Shown in pieces: positions 44,475-54,297 of a stretch of DNA of 64,000 bases. A program made the position numbers and the translations under genes. Below the pieces are notes generated by a model. It was not told the DNA's origin and ran no database searches. It was given only the letters and a program-made list of their open reading frames with translations. The stretch spans positions 231,158 to 295,157 of the forward strand of contig CAJNOP010000057.1 in NCBI GenBank assembly GCA_905250075.1. Direction: 5' to 3'. Origin of the DNA: Rotaria sp. Silwood1 (Eukaryota > Rotifera > Eurotatoria > Philodinida > Philodinidae). Each line of letters begins with the position of its first letter. Positions within the stretch are counted from its first letter, which is position 1.

Positions 44475-44660
44475 CTGGTAAGCGGCGGTTTACAGGAAGA
44501 AAGACTAGTAATTTATAGTTATTTACCCCGGCTTGCCGGATGAAACCGCCGATTTACCGCGGTTAACCCCAGTTTACCAGACGAAACCGCCGGCTCACCG
44601 CGTTTTTGGGAGCCGGTAATCGGATCGGTAAAACCGTGGTTAACCGCCGGTTTTTATCAC
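44475..44660. repeat. Degenerate CCGGTTTACCG tract
   Basis: Recurring ACCGCGGTTAACC, CCGGTTT and GAAACCGCCG units on both strands, with partly inverted ends (GCGGCGGTTTAC left, TAACCGCCGGTTTT right). Composition contrasts with the AT-rich surroundings. It replaces the rest of the Roquin-like gene, whose open frame ends at its right edge. Confidence 0.65.
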
Positions 44661-44665
44661 ATGGG

Positions 44666-45284
44666 GAGCTTTTAAACGACCTGCACGATCAATATATTGA
44701 CTATTTAATAAGTTAAATATTTTTCGTATCATTGAACGACTTAATATTGATTGACATTCTTTATCATTAACTAAAAAAATAGTCACATAAAAAAATGACA
44801 TGAGCTTTTTGTTTTTTCTTCTTACTTATTGGTTTAATTATAAGTGATATGTCACCAAAATTTTTTTCCAAAGTATTAAAATATGATTTTGTTCGATTAT
44901 CGAGTTCCATATAAGAGGGACATTGACCATAACGTTCTTCATTATTTTCAGGTAACTATATTTACATAAAAAGAAAAACAAAAAGGAAATTTTTTTTTAA
45001 TATTTAATAATTAATTCAAATATTTTTGATGGATCAAAAAGAATAATTAATAATGGATAATTTGTTAGTAATTGATCAATTGATATATGATTTATTCCAA
45101 ATGAAACTTGATCTTGTGGACATTTTGTTTCATTACGTATTATATCAATACACTTTCTACACATTGTATGACCACATACAGGTAATGTTATTGGACGATA
45201 TAATGGATTTTCATATTCCAAGTCATGTGAACATCTAGCACAACGTAAAAACTGCATATAATACGATTCAATTAATAGAGACAT
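44666..45284 (-). pseudogene. Truncated Roquin-like (RC3H family) RING gene
   Basis: Roquins bind stem-loops in mRNA 3' UTRs and promote decay; the N-terminal RING is a ubiquitin ligase domain. The first exon (about 44997-45284) encodes MSLLIESYYMQFLRCARCSH and a RING with C-x2-C, CGHTMCRKC and a final CPQD whose Asp ligand is typical of Roquin (CPFD). A second exon (about 44827-44956) gives EERYGQCPSYMEL to LIIKPI, and a third (about 44666-44768) gives LSRSMIRKIFNLLNSQYIDR, matching the start of the ROQ domain. There the homology stops at a GC-rich repeat. No GT donor lies between the last conserved codon of the first exon and its stop, so this copy seems broken twice. ROQ core, zinc finger and C-terminus are missing. 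Confidence 0.75.
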
Positions 45285-45900
45285 TTCTATTCAATATCTA
45301 AAAATAAATAAATAAGCAAAATAGTTCTTTTCGTTTTTTTTTATAAATAAATAAATCGTACTTACTAGTTTCGATAGATGATTTGTTGAATATGTGTTGT
45401 AATGATGATGTCAAGCAAAATTCTTTCTTCCTATTACTGCCTATTTAACTAACTGAATGAAGAGACAGATAGCAGAGAGAGACGAAGAGGATGACGGCGG
45501 ATGTATGTGTGTGTGTTCACTTTCTCTCTCTCTGTCTTATTTCTTCTGCTTCACGTATATGTGTTGATGCTTCTAGTACGCATAACACACAAAAGAGGAG
45601 TAACAACATACATACACTCGTTCGAAAACAAACAATTGTATTGTTCTTCTCTTTTTTTCTTTACTAATTTAGAGAAATAAATGGAGTGGGTTTCCTCCAT
45701 TGATTGCGTCAGACGAGTGAAATAGAGAAAAATTTATTTTTCAGATCAGAACATTAATTCTAACACTAGAAAATTTTCAATTGTTTTTTTTGGTCTATAT
45801 TCTCTCTTTCATATTGTTGTATAACAAAAAAACTAAAGATCACCAAAAAAAATCCAAAACTGAGAAAGAGTTTGTTGCCTTTTTTTCAATGGATGCTTAT
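45285..45900. other. Intergenic, simple-sequence rich
   Basis: Contains GA-rich and TC-rich stretches (45470-45550) and no supported gene. Confidence 0.5.
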
Positions 45901-45902
45901 TA

Positions 45903-46640
45903 AAATTGATTTTTATGTAGTATCTTGAAGAATATATCCTTTATTAATAAATTCATCTCTTGTAGCTAATCGTGCAATTGAATCATCAGCTACAGCCATC
46001 ATTCGAACTGAAGCAGTTAAAATATATGTACTAGTTTTTTCTGTAATTCTTCCTGTTCGTTCATCAACTTCATCAGCTGTATCCAATTGAACAACAGCAT
46101 ATTTTCATGGAATATGTAATTGAACATTTGTTCTGGTATTGGTCGTGTATCTGAATATTACCTTTTTAAAGAGAATTTAGGTCTAAAATCAATGAAAAAG
46201 ACACTTACTTAATCAAAAGAAAAAAAACAAAAACAAATCAAAAACAGGAAAAAAAATGAAAACAATGTTTTCCTTTTTTTAAAGTTTTTCTCTAGTGAAA
46301 AATTAATTTTGTTTCCAAAAATTGGCATTTTCTGTAATACATCTTTGAAAATTATTATACCATGTTTCAATTATACTTAATGGAACAATTTGTTCGGATG
46401 TTCGAGAAACATTTTGAAAAAAATCATGTTATATAATAAACAAAATTACTAAGCATTTTCTATAGAAATTCAACATTTGATGTACCTGTTTATGGTGTTA
46501 TATCATGTCGTTGAACTTACTGTTCAAATTATGCTAAAGGTTCAATACTTATACCTAATAAGCCATCACTTGAAACAGTTGTTTGATGTTGAAATCGCTA
46601 AATAGTATTGATACTAATGATGAACCATCTCTCGATTCAT
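45903..46640 (-). pseudogene. Decayed protein-coding remnants, family unknown
   Basis: Minus-strand blocks keep protein-like codon structure but are broken. The best block (about 45915-46125) reads KYAVVQLDTADEVDERTGRI, then TEKTSTYILTASVRMMAVAD, then ATRDEFINKGYILQDTT and a stop; an in-frame TGA lies just upstream after QLHIP. A second block at about 46320-46430 reads VSRTSEQIVPLSIIETWYNN. A third near 46530-46590 reads HQTTVSSDGLLGISIEPLA followed by a stop. I do not recognise the family. Adjacent position and shared strand suggest remains of a single gene. Confidence 0.5.
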
Positions 46641-47156
46641 TATCTTATATAGAAAAAAAAGCAATACTTTTGAAAGAAAACCTTTTATTTTGTTGATTTT
46701 AAAAATTACACTTGGTTTTAAATTTTTTATTTCTCTTTAATAAATTCATGATGGTCCTTCTATACTTGAGCAACTAAAATAAAATTAAAAAAAACTGACA
46801 AAAAAATATCGATAAGAAATAGATATTGTTTAAATATGACATAATAGTTGCCACCACCACCGAAATACTCTGTAAATGGTATTTGACCAGTTCATGAATA
46901 CAACAAGATGATTTACATGATCAACATCAGATACTGATTGAGTTTGTCTTACTTGTTGAAAATTTACGTTGAGACTAGAAGATTTTTCTCAACTAACATA
47001 TAACTTACTAATCGACCAGCAATTAGTGTTAAAAACATAAGTTAAATGAAAATATCTTTTATTTTAATTAAAACTTATCTGCAGTGGATATAAGTATCGA
47101 TATATTGTTAATTACATATTGAAAAATAACCAATCAAAAAAGAAAAACAAAACAAA

Positions 47157-47540
47157 TCAATGAAATAAAACTTTAATTGCTCGATGTCTTTGTAAATGTT
47201 TAAGTCGTTTATATAGTTGATATTTTGTTTTTCGTAGTAATTGTTCGATAAAATCTAATTCTATTTTTAATTCATCTTGTTTTATTTGATTTGTTTGATC
47301 ATCATCATCATCGTCATTATTTATATAATTATGAACCATCATATGTTCATCATCAGCATGTCGCATTGCTAAATCTTTGTTATGTAAATCTTCAATTAAT
47401 TCATTTGTTGTTGATATATTTTCTAGAAGAGTTAATTGAGTTATTCGATGATTTGAATGATTATCCAAACGAGATTTACCATATAATGGAGAGATTTTAT
47501 CTGTATTAACATTTCCGAATTTGTTTATATTTGATATAAG
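47157..47540 (-). pseudogene. C-terminal exon of an unknown gene, cut by a fold-back arm
   Basis: Open minus-strand frame that runs from the edge of the element at 47542 to a stop at 47157. It reads NKFGNVNTDKISPLYGKSRL, then an Asp-rich stretch (NNDDDDDD) and a charged helical tail (ELKIELDFIEQLLRKTKYQL). No start is fixed: any upstream exons would lie beyond the inserted element. The tail may be a coiled coil. Family not recognised. It may belong with the remnants at 45903-46640. Confidence 0.45.
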
Positions 47541-47541
47541 G

Positions 47542-47751
47542 GGAAAACATCAATTTTGTCGAATACAAAAAATGTCGATTACAAATTTGGCGATAAAATT
47601 TGTCAAAAAAAAAATTGTCGATTCGACAAAATTTAAATCCAAATTTGTCGAATTCGACAAATTTTATTAAAAAATGTCGATTATGGTATTGTCAAACTTC
47701 GTTTCGACGAATTTCAAATTCAATTATAAACACCTAAAATCTGACTTAAAA
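47542..47751. mobile_element. Single arm of the TTGTCGA fold-back element
   Basis: 210 bp nearly identical to the arms of the 33220-33774 palindrome, beginning GGAAAACATCAATTTTGTCG and ending CTGACTTAAAA. The tandem core and the second arm are missing, and the sequence passes directly into a G-rich telomere-like tract at 47752. Confidence 0.92.
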
Positions 47752-47958
47752 GGGGTGGGGGTGGGGGTGTAGGAATGAATGAAGAAAAGATTCACACTCA
47801 CACCTACACCCACACTCACATTCACACACCCACACTAATACCCACACCCACCCCCACACTCGTACCCACACCAACACCCACACCCACCCACATCCACACC
47901 CACACACACACCCGCCACCCACCCATGCCCGCACACCCAACCTCACACCCACACCCTG
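47752..47958. repeat. Head-to-head telomere-like tract 1
   Basis: G-rich arm GGGGTGGGGGTGGGGGTGT (47752-47770), spacer of about 20 nt, then a C-rich arm to 47958 made of CACCCACAC, CCCACA and diverged forms. The unit is the complement of TGTGGG. Confidence 0.85.
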
Positions 47959-47995
47959 CCAACATCTTTTATGTGCGAATGATTTTGTTCCATCA

Positions 47996-48571
47996 ATGGC
48001 GACTAAACTAAATACTTTACAAGAAAATTCAACTATTCGATTTACACTAATTAATGGCAATTTACCAGTTGCAGTGCAAGGGTCTACTGCTTTGAATGAT
48101 GAAGAATATTCAATAGAATTTCATTGTGAACATGAAATCACAATTGAACGTATGTGTCAGATTGCATGTAAACTGTTAAATGTGAATAATGGATTTTATC
48201 AATTGACGATGGATGATGTTATTTTGGATGATAATGAAATGTCACTGGATGCGATCGATTCAGATTCAACCAATATTCAATTACGTTTAGTTTGCAAGGC
48301 TGTTATCAATAGTTTAATAACATATGAAAATAAAACAATTACATTACCGTGTAATAAAGAAACACTTGTTTCAATCGTATTAGACCAAGCTTGTTCAGCA
48401 TTTTGTATTACAAAAGAAGATACTTACGTCTATGAATTATATGCATTGGATGCTGATCAAGCACAAATTGACTCGTCTATGACCGTCGATGATATATGTC
48501 GCTTTTTTCCTGCAATGCAAACAGCAATACCATTGTTAATGAAGAAGAAAAAAATACTGAAGAAACACTAA
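47996..48571 (+). CDS. Hypothetical protein, possible tandem ubiquitin-like folds
   Basis: Intronless 191-aa open frame. Codon use looks like a real protein and not like repeat. Two halves of about 90 residues each alternate hydrophobic strands and a helix in the way of beta-grasp domains: the first runs from STIRFTLINGNLPVAVQGST to IQLRLVCKAV, the second from TYENKTITLPCNKETLVSIV to VDDICRFFPAMQ. The end is Lys-rich (MKKKKILKKH). I do not recognise the family and the fold is inference. The frame stays open upstream into the CA-rich repeat (PCQHLLCANDFVPS), so the start is uncertain and this may be the last exon of a larger gene. Telomere-like repeats lie on its left and a minisatellite element on its right. 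Confidence 0.55.
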   Translation: MATKLNTLQENSTIRFTLINGNLPVAVQGSTALNDEEYSIEFHCEHEITIERMCQIACKLLNVNNGFYQLTMDDVILDDNEMSLDAIDSDSTNIQLRLVCKAVINSLITYENKTITLPCNKETLVSIVLDQACSAFCITKEDTYVYELYALDADQAQIDSSMTVDDICRFFPAMQTAIPLLMKKKKILKKH

Positions 48572-48587
48572 ACAATAATGAGCTACT

Positions 48588-49222
48588 AGCGAGAACCCGT
48601 GCATACTGCACGGCTGTTTTGTCCTTTAACGCATGACCTCAGACATTTAACTTTTCATCCGGTAAAATACATACAGACACTCGATATTATGTATTTAGAT
48701 AGATAGCCCTACGGCCTCACACTCTCATATCGCACATATGTTTATGGGCAATGTAGCCTTCGACCTTGTAGCCTTATCTCCCTATTGCCTTACTCCCTTT
48801 AGGGCCTATGGGTATCACAATATAATAGCCCTTGATGGCCAATCAGTACCCCGCTAGTATAGCCCTTGAGGACCTATGAGTAACCCATAGGATAGCCCTT
48901 GGGGACCAATGGGTACCTCCATATAATAGGCCTTGGAGACCTATTGGTACCCCCATAGGATAGCCCTTCGGGACCTATTGGTACCCCCATAGGATAGCAC
49001 TTGGGACCCATGGGTATCCTCATAGGATAGCCCTGGAGGACCTATGGGTACCCTCTTAGGATAGCCCTTGAGGACCTATAGGTACCCCCATAGGATAGCT
49101 CTTGAGGATCTATAAGTACCCCATAAAATAGCCCCTGGAGATCTCTCCCTTAGAGGCTTATTTGACCTTTGACCCGGCACAGAGAAACACACACATACAC
49201 TGAACATTATATATATAGATAC
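48588..49222. mobile_element. Possible non-autonomous element with 34-bp minisatellite core
   Basis: Starts with a hairpin (CCCGTGC, loop ATACT, GCACGGC) at about 48597-48615 and ends in an AT-rich TATATATAGAT tail near 49208-49222. Between them is a tandem array. The hairpin, array and tail recall Helitron-like or other non-autonomous elements, but class and ends are uncertain. Confidence 0.45.
48820..49140. repeat. About 34-bp minisatellite
   Basis: Roughly nine diverged units of the form CCTATGGGTACCCCCATAGG followed by ATAGCCCTTGAGGA. Each unit contains a small palindrome centred on GGTACC. Not CRISPR-like: units are contiguous without unique spacers. Confidence 0.9.
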
Positions 49223-49400
49223 TATTATTTAATTGAATACATCAACAAATAATTTTGCGTGTGTTTGAATTTTAATTGAGTTTGGAAATCTGTTTTTAAT
49301 CAATAAATTTTTCTATAATTGAGCAAGAGAACTGTTATAACATGCGGAAGAATAAAAATCGAGAACGGCATCCATGACAATGAAATCTGGGAGATCAACT

Positions 49401-49458
49401 GAGGGTGTGGATGTGGAGTTTAGGTGTTCGTTAACGTACAAACACATCCACACTCTCA
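49401..49458. repeat. Head-to-head telomere-like tract 2
   Basis: CTGAGGGTGTGGATGTG faces CACATCCACACTCTCAG across about 25 nt; 16 of 17 positions pair. Confidence 0.8.
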
Positions 49459-49592
49459 GATTTGATCAAAGAAAATATAAGTTCAAAGTATAAAAGTATT
49501 TTTATCAAGAAAATGCTTTCATTTTTGTGAAATATGATCTAAAAGGAGTGTTGAAGTATATAGGGTAGAAACTTGCATCCATCCCCCCTCCC

Positions 49593-49652
49593 CCACAGAC
49601 CGTGACAGAGAAATTAATTAATTAATTAATTAATTTCTCTGTCACGGTCTGT
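49593..49652. repeat. Perfect 60-bp palindrome with AATT core
   Basis: CACAGACCGTGACAGAGAAA followed by TTAATTAATT reads identically on both strands around 49622/49623. The arm motif recurs diverged nearby at about 49709-49723 (GAGACCGTGACAGAGAAG) and 49738-49750. Confidence 0.95.
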
Positions 49653-50317
49653 GATGGTCTCTGTCAGGATATGTGATGATCTCTAGAGACTTCAGACATC
49701 ATAATAGAGACCGTGACAGAGAAGCTGCAGAGACTCACAGACCATGACAGACGGGTTCCAGAAAAGCAGTTTCATCGTGTTTCACATTTTAATCCCGCAG
49801 GGATTGCGCTAACAGCTTTTTATGCAGAAATGCAGTTTATTGATAGTAGTATTTCTTTTTTATTACGTGATGAATTATGGACAGCCTAACTATGGAGAGA
49901 AGTAGCATAGCACTGTATTTCATTTTCTTTTCTCTTTCCCTTCCACAATAGCCAGCAACATTTTGTCAGAGGAGTGATGCGAGTTTTTTAAATTGTTTTG
50001 TTTCAACATCTTGTCATAGAAAGAAAAGACTTCAACAAATAATTGACTGTAACAAAGAAGAACGAAGCTATTCTAGTAAATGAATAACGAAAAAGAAAAG
50101 AAACTTAATCTTTATCAATGCAAAAGAAATCGAACGTTATTTTTGGTTTACTTATTTTTGACGAAGAACATATACTTGTGTGTTCGAAAGCAAAATACAA
50201 GTTTCTTTTATGCCACAACGACTTTGTTTCTATTGTTAGAATCGATTTTGAAGCTTTCTAATATTCGTCGAACTCCATTAAAACATTCTTGATAATTTGC
50301 ATAGAAATTTTTATTAT

Positions 50318-50396
50318 GGAGGGTGTGGGTGGGATATTAGATTTAACACAGCCACACCCACAGTCACATCTACCCACACCCACCCAGCCACACCCA
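50318..50396. repeat. Head-to-head telomere-like tract 3
   Basis: GGAGGGTGTGGGTGGG, a spacer of about 15 nt, then ACACAGCCACACCCACAG and CCCACACCCACCCAGCCACA. Confidence 0.85.
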
Positions 50397-50814
50397 ATTG
50401 TTTAATGTCATTCATTGTTGATTTGGTAAATCATGAAATGTGACGTGATATGTAAAGAAAATCTTCACTACATGTCTAACATTATTCTCATCAACGAATC
50501 TCAGTCTTGTTTAGGAATGATCGATTTATATTTGCAAAACTTTAATGAATTTGGAAATATATTTCAAGATACTTAAATTAATTTTCAATTTATATGGGTG
50601 AGAACTCAAATTAAAAAAAATTACAGGAAAATGATAGACCTAACTTCAGTTTTAAAATGACTTTATTAAATTGTATTGCAGATATCAATTAATGAACGTA
50701 AATTTCTATATAGTTTCGAATCGATTTATTTTACGAAAATACGAGAATTTTCGATCTTATACGATCATTTTTAACCTAAAACACGGCCATATAACTAATA
50801 TTACAAACAAACAA

Positions 50815-50875
50815 GGTGTGAGTGGGTGTGGGTGAGACGAGATAATTCACCTCCACTCCCACTCTCACACTCACA
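50815..50875. repeat. Head-to-head telomere-like tract 4
   Basis: GGTGTGAGTGGGTGTGGGTG faces CACCTCCACTCCCACTCTCA across a 14-nt spacer. Confidence 0.85.
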
Positions 50876-51356
50876 ATTCTAGTCAACTCGCCTCAAAACA
50901 ATCCCCGTGGATTCCCCAAGGAGTAGTGACTAGAGAGTGCTCAGAATGCTCCAGAAACCTCTCAGCATTCTTTAAGAATGAGACAAACCTAAATTTTTAA
51001 GCTCAGATGTTGATAACGAATGACATCGCCATTTACTCATCGTTTCTTTATGAATTCTATTGTCTCTCATACTAATATTAAACTTATTTTTCCATTTTCA
51101 TGCGATTTTCAATCAGTGTTTTTTTCTGCAGCAAAATAAAATTATTGTTTATTTAATTAAAAGGAGCAACATCACAAGAAAGGATCGGAGATACATACAC
51201 TATCAAGCAGAAAGTTGAAAGAAATACATATAAACACACCTTGTATGTATCGTATTTTTTCACATTTTTGATTGTGAAAAAAGAAAATTATTGTTTTTGG
51301 TTATATTCACTCTACCTTCAAGATAAGTTTTAAAATGATAATAAAACATCACTGAT

Positions 51357-54297
51357 TTATGAATCATCTATAGGTACTAAATTTCGATGAATTTGATGAT
51401 CATCATGTTGTTTACCAAGCCATCGATTACATGGAAACACAACTGTTTCATTTGTTTCCATATTAACAACCTCAACTTTAGCAAGAAACCAATCAGGTGT
51501 AAAATAAGTATTATCATGTTCAATATGTAATTTATTCAATTTACCTATTTTGAATGAAAATTTTTGTTTTCAAAATGAATCAAACAAGATTGATCGTACC
51601 TAAATCTAAGCATGCGATAATAAATTCATCAATTTGACCGCGTCTAAATAACTTTCGACCTTTTTTTTTCAATGGTCGAGTACCCGTATTACCAAGAGTA
51701 CCATAGAGAATAATTGATACATTAGCATCTGTACTAGCACTAAAGACATCACCAGTATGAACAATAATTTTATACTTAATTGCTTGACGAATATATTGTT
51801 GTACTACAGTATCTTCTTGTTCATCAGCGTAATCGAATACATCGCCTTTATTATTGATATCAATCCATTGTTTTATAGGAAATTTATATCTAGAAAAAAT
51901 TTTAAAAAAATAGAAAAAAAAGATTTTCTGAATAATAGAATTCTTACATAGTGCTTGTTGAAGGATCGGTTATGGTAATTTGTGCAACATGCCACTTAGC
52001 TTCACGCTCTTTATATGTTCTAAGTGAATATTCAGGTCGTTCTTCATGGCCCAAAGTAATACGACGTAATTCACCAAGTGGCCGACATTTGAATATAAAT
52101 GTATCCGTTTGTCCACTAGAGATTTGATTTTAATAAAAGATAATGTTCAAAAATTTTTCTTACTGTCGTAAGATCTGTTTATGCGGTATATTTCTCATAT
52201 AGAATTTCTCTGATCTATTTTCCGTTCCTTCAATAATGATCCATCCATATTGTGTCGTTCCAGAATTTTGTTCATCTGAAGTTGTTACTTCAATTTTATA
52301 TGGAATTACTAAATAGAAATAAAATATTGTATCAACGAAAGAGAAAAAACACAAAATATTACAAGGACGAAATCATGATTGATTAGAATTTTTTACTTTA
52401 ACTACTGGCCTGTATCTGAGTGAAATGAAGACTAATACCCAAGAGCATACTCACACACTACATCACACATCCACTTCTCAAAAAATAGAGTTCCTCACTG
52501 GTTCCAGTTCTTGAAAAAGAACCAGGTTATAGAGCTGTGACCTGTCACAGATCTAGTAGAGAGAGAAAAAGAAATATGAACTTTAATATGTATTATAAGA
52601 GTCTTGCAACTTCAATTCCAAATTTCAACATTTTTTTCGAATGCTTTTCGAATACTTCCAAATTTTAAGTTTTTTTTCCGAATTATGATATTTTTTTATA
52701 TTCGTGGTATTGTGAAGTTGAACACAACTTCTAGTTTAAATGTTCACATCAATTCATGCGCCATAGGTGTTCTTTTGAAATAATGATGTAGTGTTGAGCT
52801 TTAAGACTAATAATAGTACACGCGGTCATTTACATTTTCAGCCTTTCCGAAGTGTAAAACTCATGTTTTTTTTAAAATGAATGCTTCTTTATCAAAGAAA
52901 GAAAACATTCTCCGATTGATGAAGAATCATTACTTTTTTAAAGTTCTTGTTCTACTTTTGTTCTATCTTTTGAATAAATGTTTTTTTTCTAATCACTGGC
53001 GTAAACATTGTCGAAAAATGAACAATAAAAAAATTCTATAGAGCAATATCAATACCTGATCTACTATTAGTAAATCACCAGCTTCAAAGAATTTCGTAGA
53101 AGCTGAAGCTTAAATCGTTTCCTGTCATTTTCACTATTTGGAGGTGAAGATTTGAGTATTTATGGCACCATGAAACTATAAAAACGAAATCTTAAGTTTG
53201 ACTAATTACTTTTTGTCATGCAATTTTCATGTACTAAACTGAAATAGATGCATCCTTGCATATTAAATCTGAGTATTTGAATATGAATAAAAATGAAATT
53301 GAAGAAGGGAAAAACCTATATCAGAAACAAATTTTACACAAAGTACTAGGAGAATACAACATATTTTAATAGTGAAGGACAATATATCTAATTAAACGTC
53401 AAATAATTGACTTCCGAATTTTTTCCGAGATGACCTAAAAAATTTTCGAATTTTCATTATAGAAATTTCGATCTGGCAACCCTGTTCGTCGTATCCAAGG
53501 GAATTATTTTACGTTGTTTTCTATGGAAGTTTGAAATTAAATTTTAGACAATGCAATATATTTTATTATGAATGAAAATATGTTCAGTTGGGTCAAAACA
53601 ATAGTTTCAAATGACATTTTATTCTACTTTCTTGTAAATCAATGTGAATGATTTAATGAAAAGAAAAAGTAAGAATGAATGGCATACAACATTTGATGGA
53701 TGATTCGTTTAAGAATTTTTTTCTCTACAATTTGAACTCAAAATACTTACAGTTGTCTTGTTCTTCTCGAATATAGATAAGTTGATTCCAATTAATATAA
53801 TTAGTATCAACAATGATAGTTTTATTTGTATCTTTTGGAAGAATTTGTTCAAATTTTTGTTTAACTTGGTTGATTTTTTGTTTAAGTCGTTCAATATTAG
53901 CTTCAACAAAATTTCCTTGTTCTCGAAGAAAACGAATTTCTTTTGTGATTGATTCAAGTTGCTTTGCTATTGAAGTTCGTTGTTTATCAATCAGTTCAAT
54001 AAGTTCATAATGAGCTTTTGCTGCTGCTTTTTCAACTTTGTTGATGGTTGTGTTTTTCCATCGTTCAATTTGAGCGAAGAAGTCCAATGAAAAATAATTT
54101 GGTTTTTCTAACTTTTTTATTTGATCAAGAATTTCATCATGTGATCTCACTATTTCATTGTTAAATTTTATCGATAGTTGTTGTTCATGTTGTTTGAAAT
54201 CCTTCAAGCAAAAATACTTTTTACATCCAATACAAAAACGACTTGCTGAAAGTTTTTTGCAGATTGAACATAAATTTGATTTATCTACTGCTTCCAT
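51357..54297 (-). CDS. B-box / coiled-coil / tandem PLAT domain protein
   Basis: Five exons, high to low (53751-54297, 52164-52308, 51948-52115, 51600-51889, 51357-51544), chain in exact phase to 445 aa. Residues 1-45 form a B-box-like zinc finger (CSICKKLSASRFCIGCKKYF C then Asp and His). Residues 45-170 are a long coiled coil (ELIELIDKQRTSIAKQLESI and neighbours). Two PLAT/LH2 beta-sandwich domains follow: IPYKIEVTTSDEQNSGTTQY to KWHVAQITITDPST, and IKYKIIVHTGDVFSASTDAN to WFLAKVEVVNMETNETVVFP. PLAT domains bind lipids or membrane proteins and are tandemly repeated in LOXHD1. Joining B-box and PLAT parts depends on the 1442-nt intron 52309-53750, whose donor and acceptor phases agree (T|TA). 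No transmembrane part. Function unknown. If the join is wrong, these are two genes, the left one lacking its start. Confidence 0.7.
52309..53750. other. Long intron of the B-box/PLAT gene (or intergenic)
   Basis: 1442 nt of AT-rich sequence with a C-rich telomere-like stretch at about 52438-52474 lacking a G-rich partner. No exon recognised. Confidence 0.55.

Larger units (their letters stand above)
49223..51356. other. Gene-free repeat-bearing stretch
   Basis: Contains three head-to-head telomere-like tracts (49401-49458, 50318-50396, 50815-50875) and a perfect 60-bp palindrome (49593-49652). An open frame at 50080-50292 has no recognisable features. Confidence 0.6.

Noticed and set aside
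44455..44500. tRNA gene from a box-B-like sequence (GTTCGAATCTTGG on the minus strand)
   Set aside because: The T-stem does not pair properly around the loop and no matching box A or acceptor stem was found.
47746..48060. Coding frame over the telomere-like tract
   Set aside because: Trp/Val/Gly-Cys repeats are translations of TGTGGG units, not a protein.
48820..49140. CRISPR array
   Set aside because: Units are contiguous and diverged, with no unique spacers, and the window is clearly eukaryotic.
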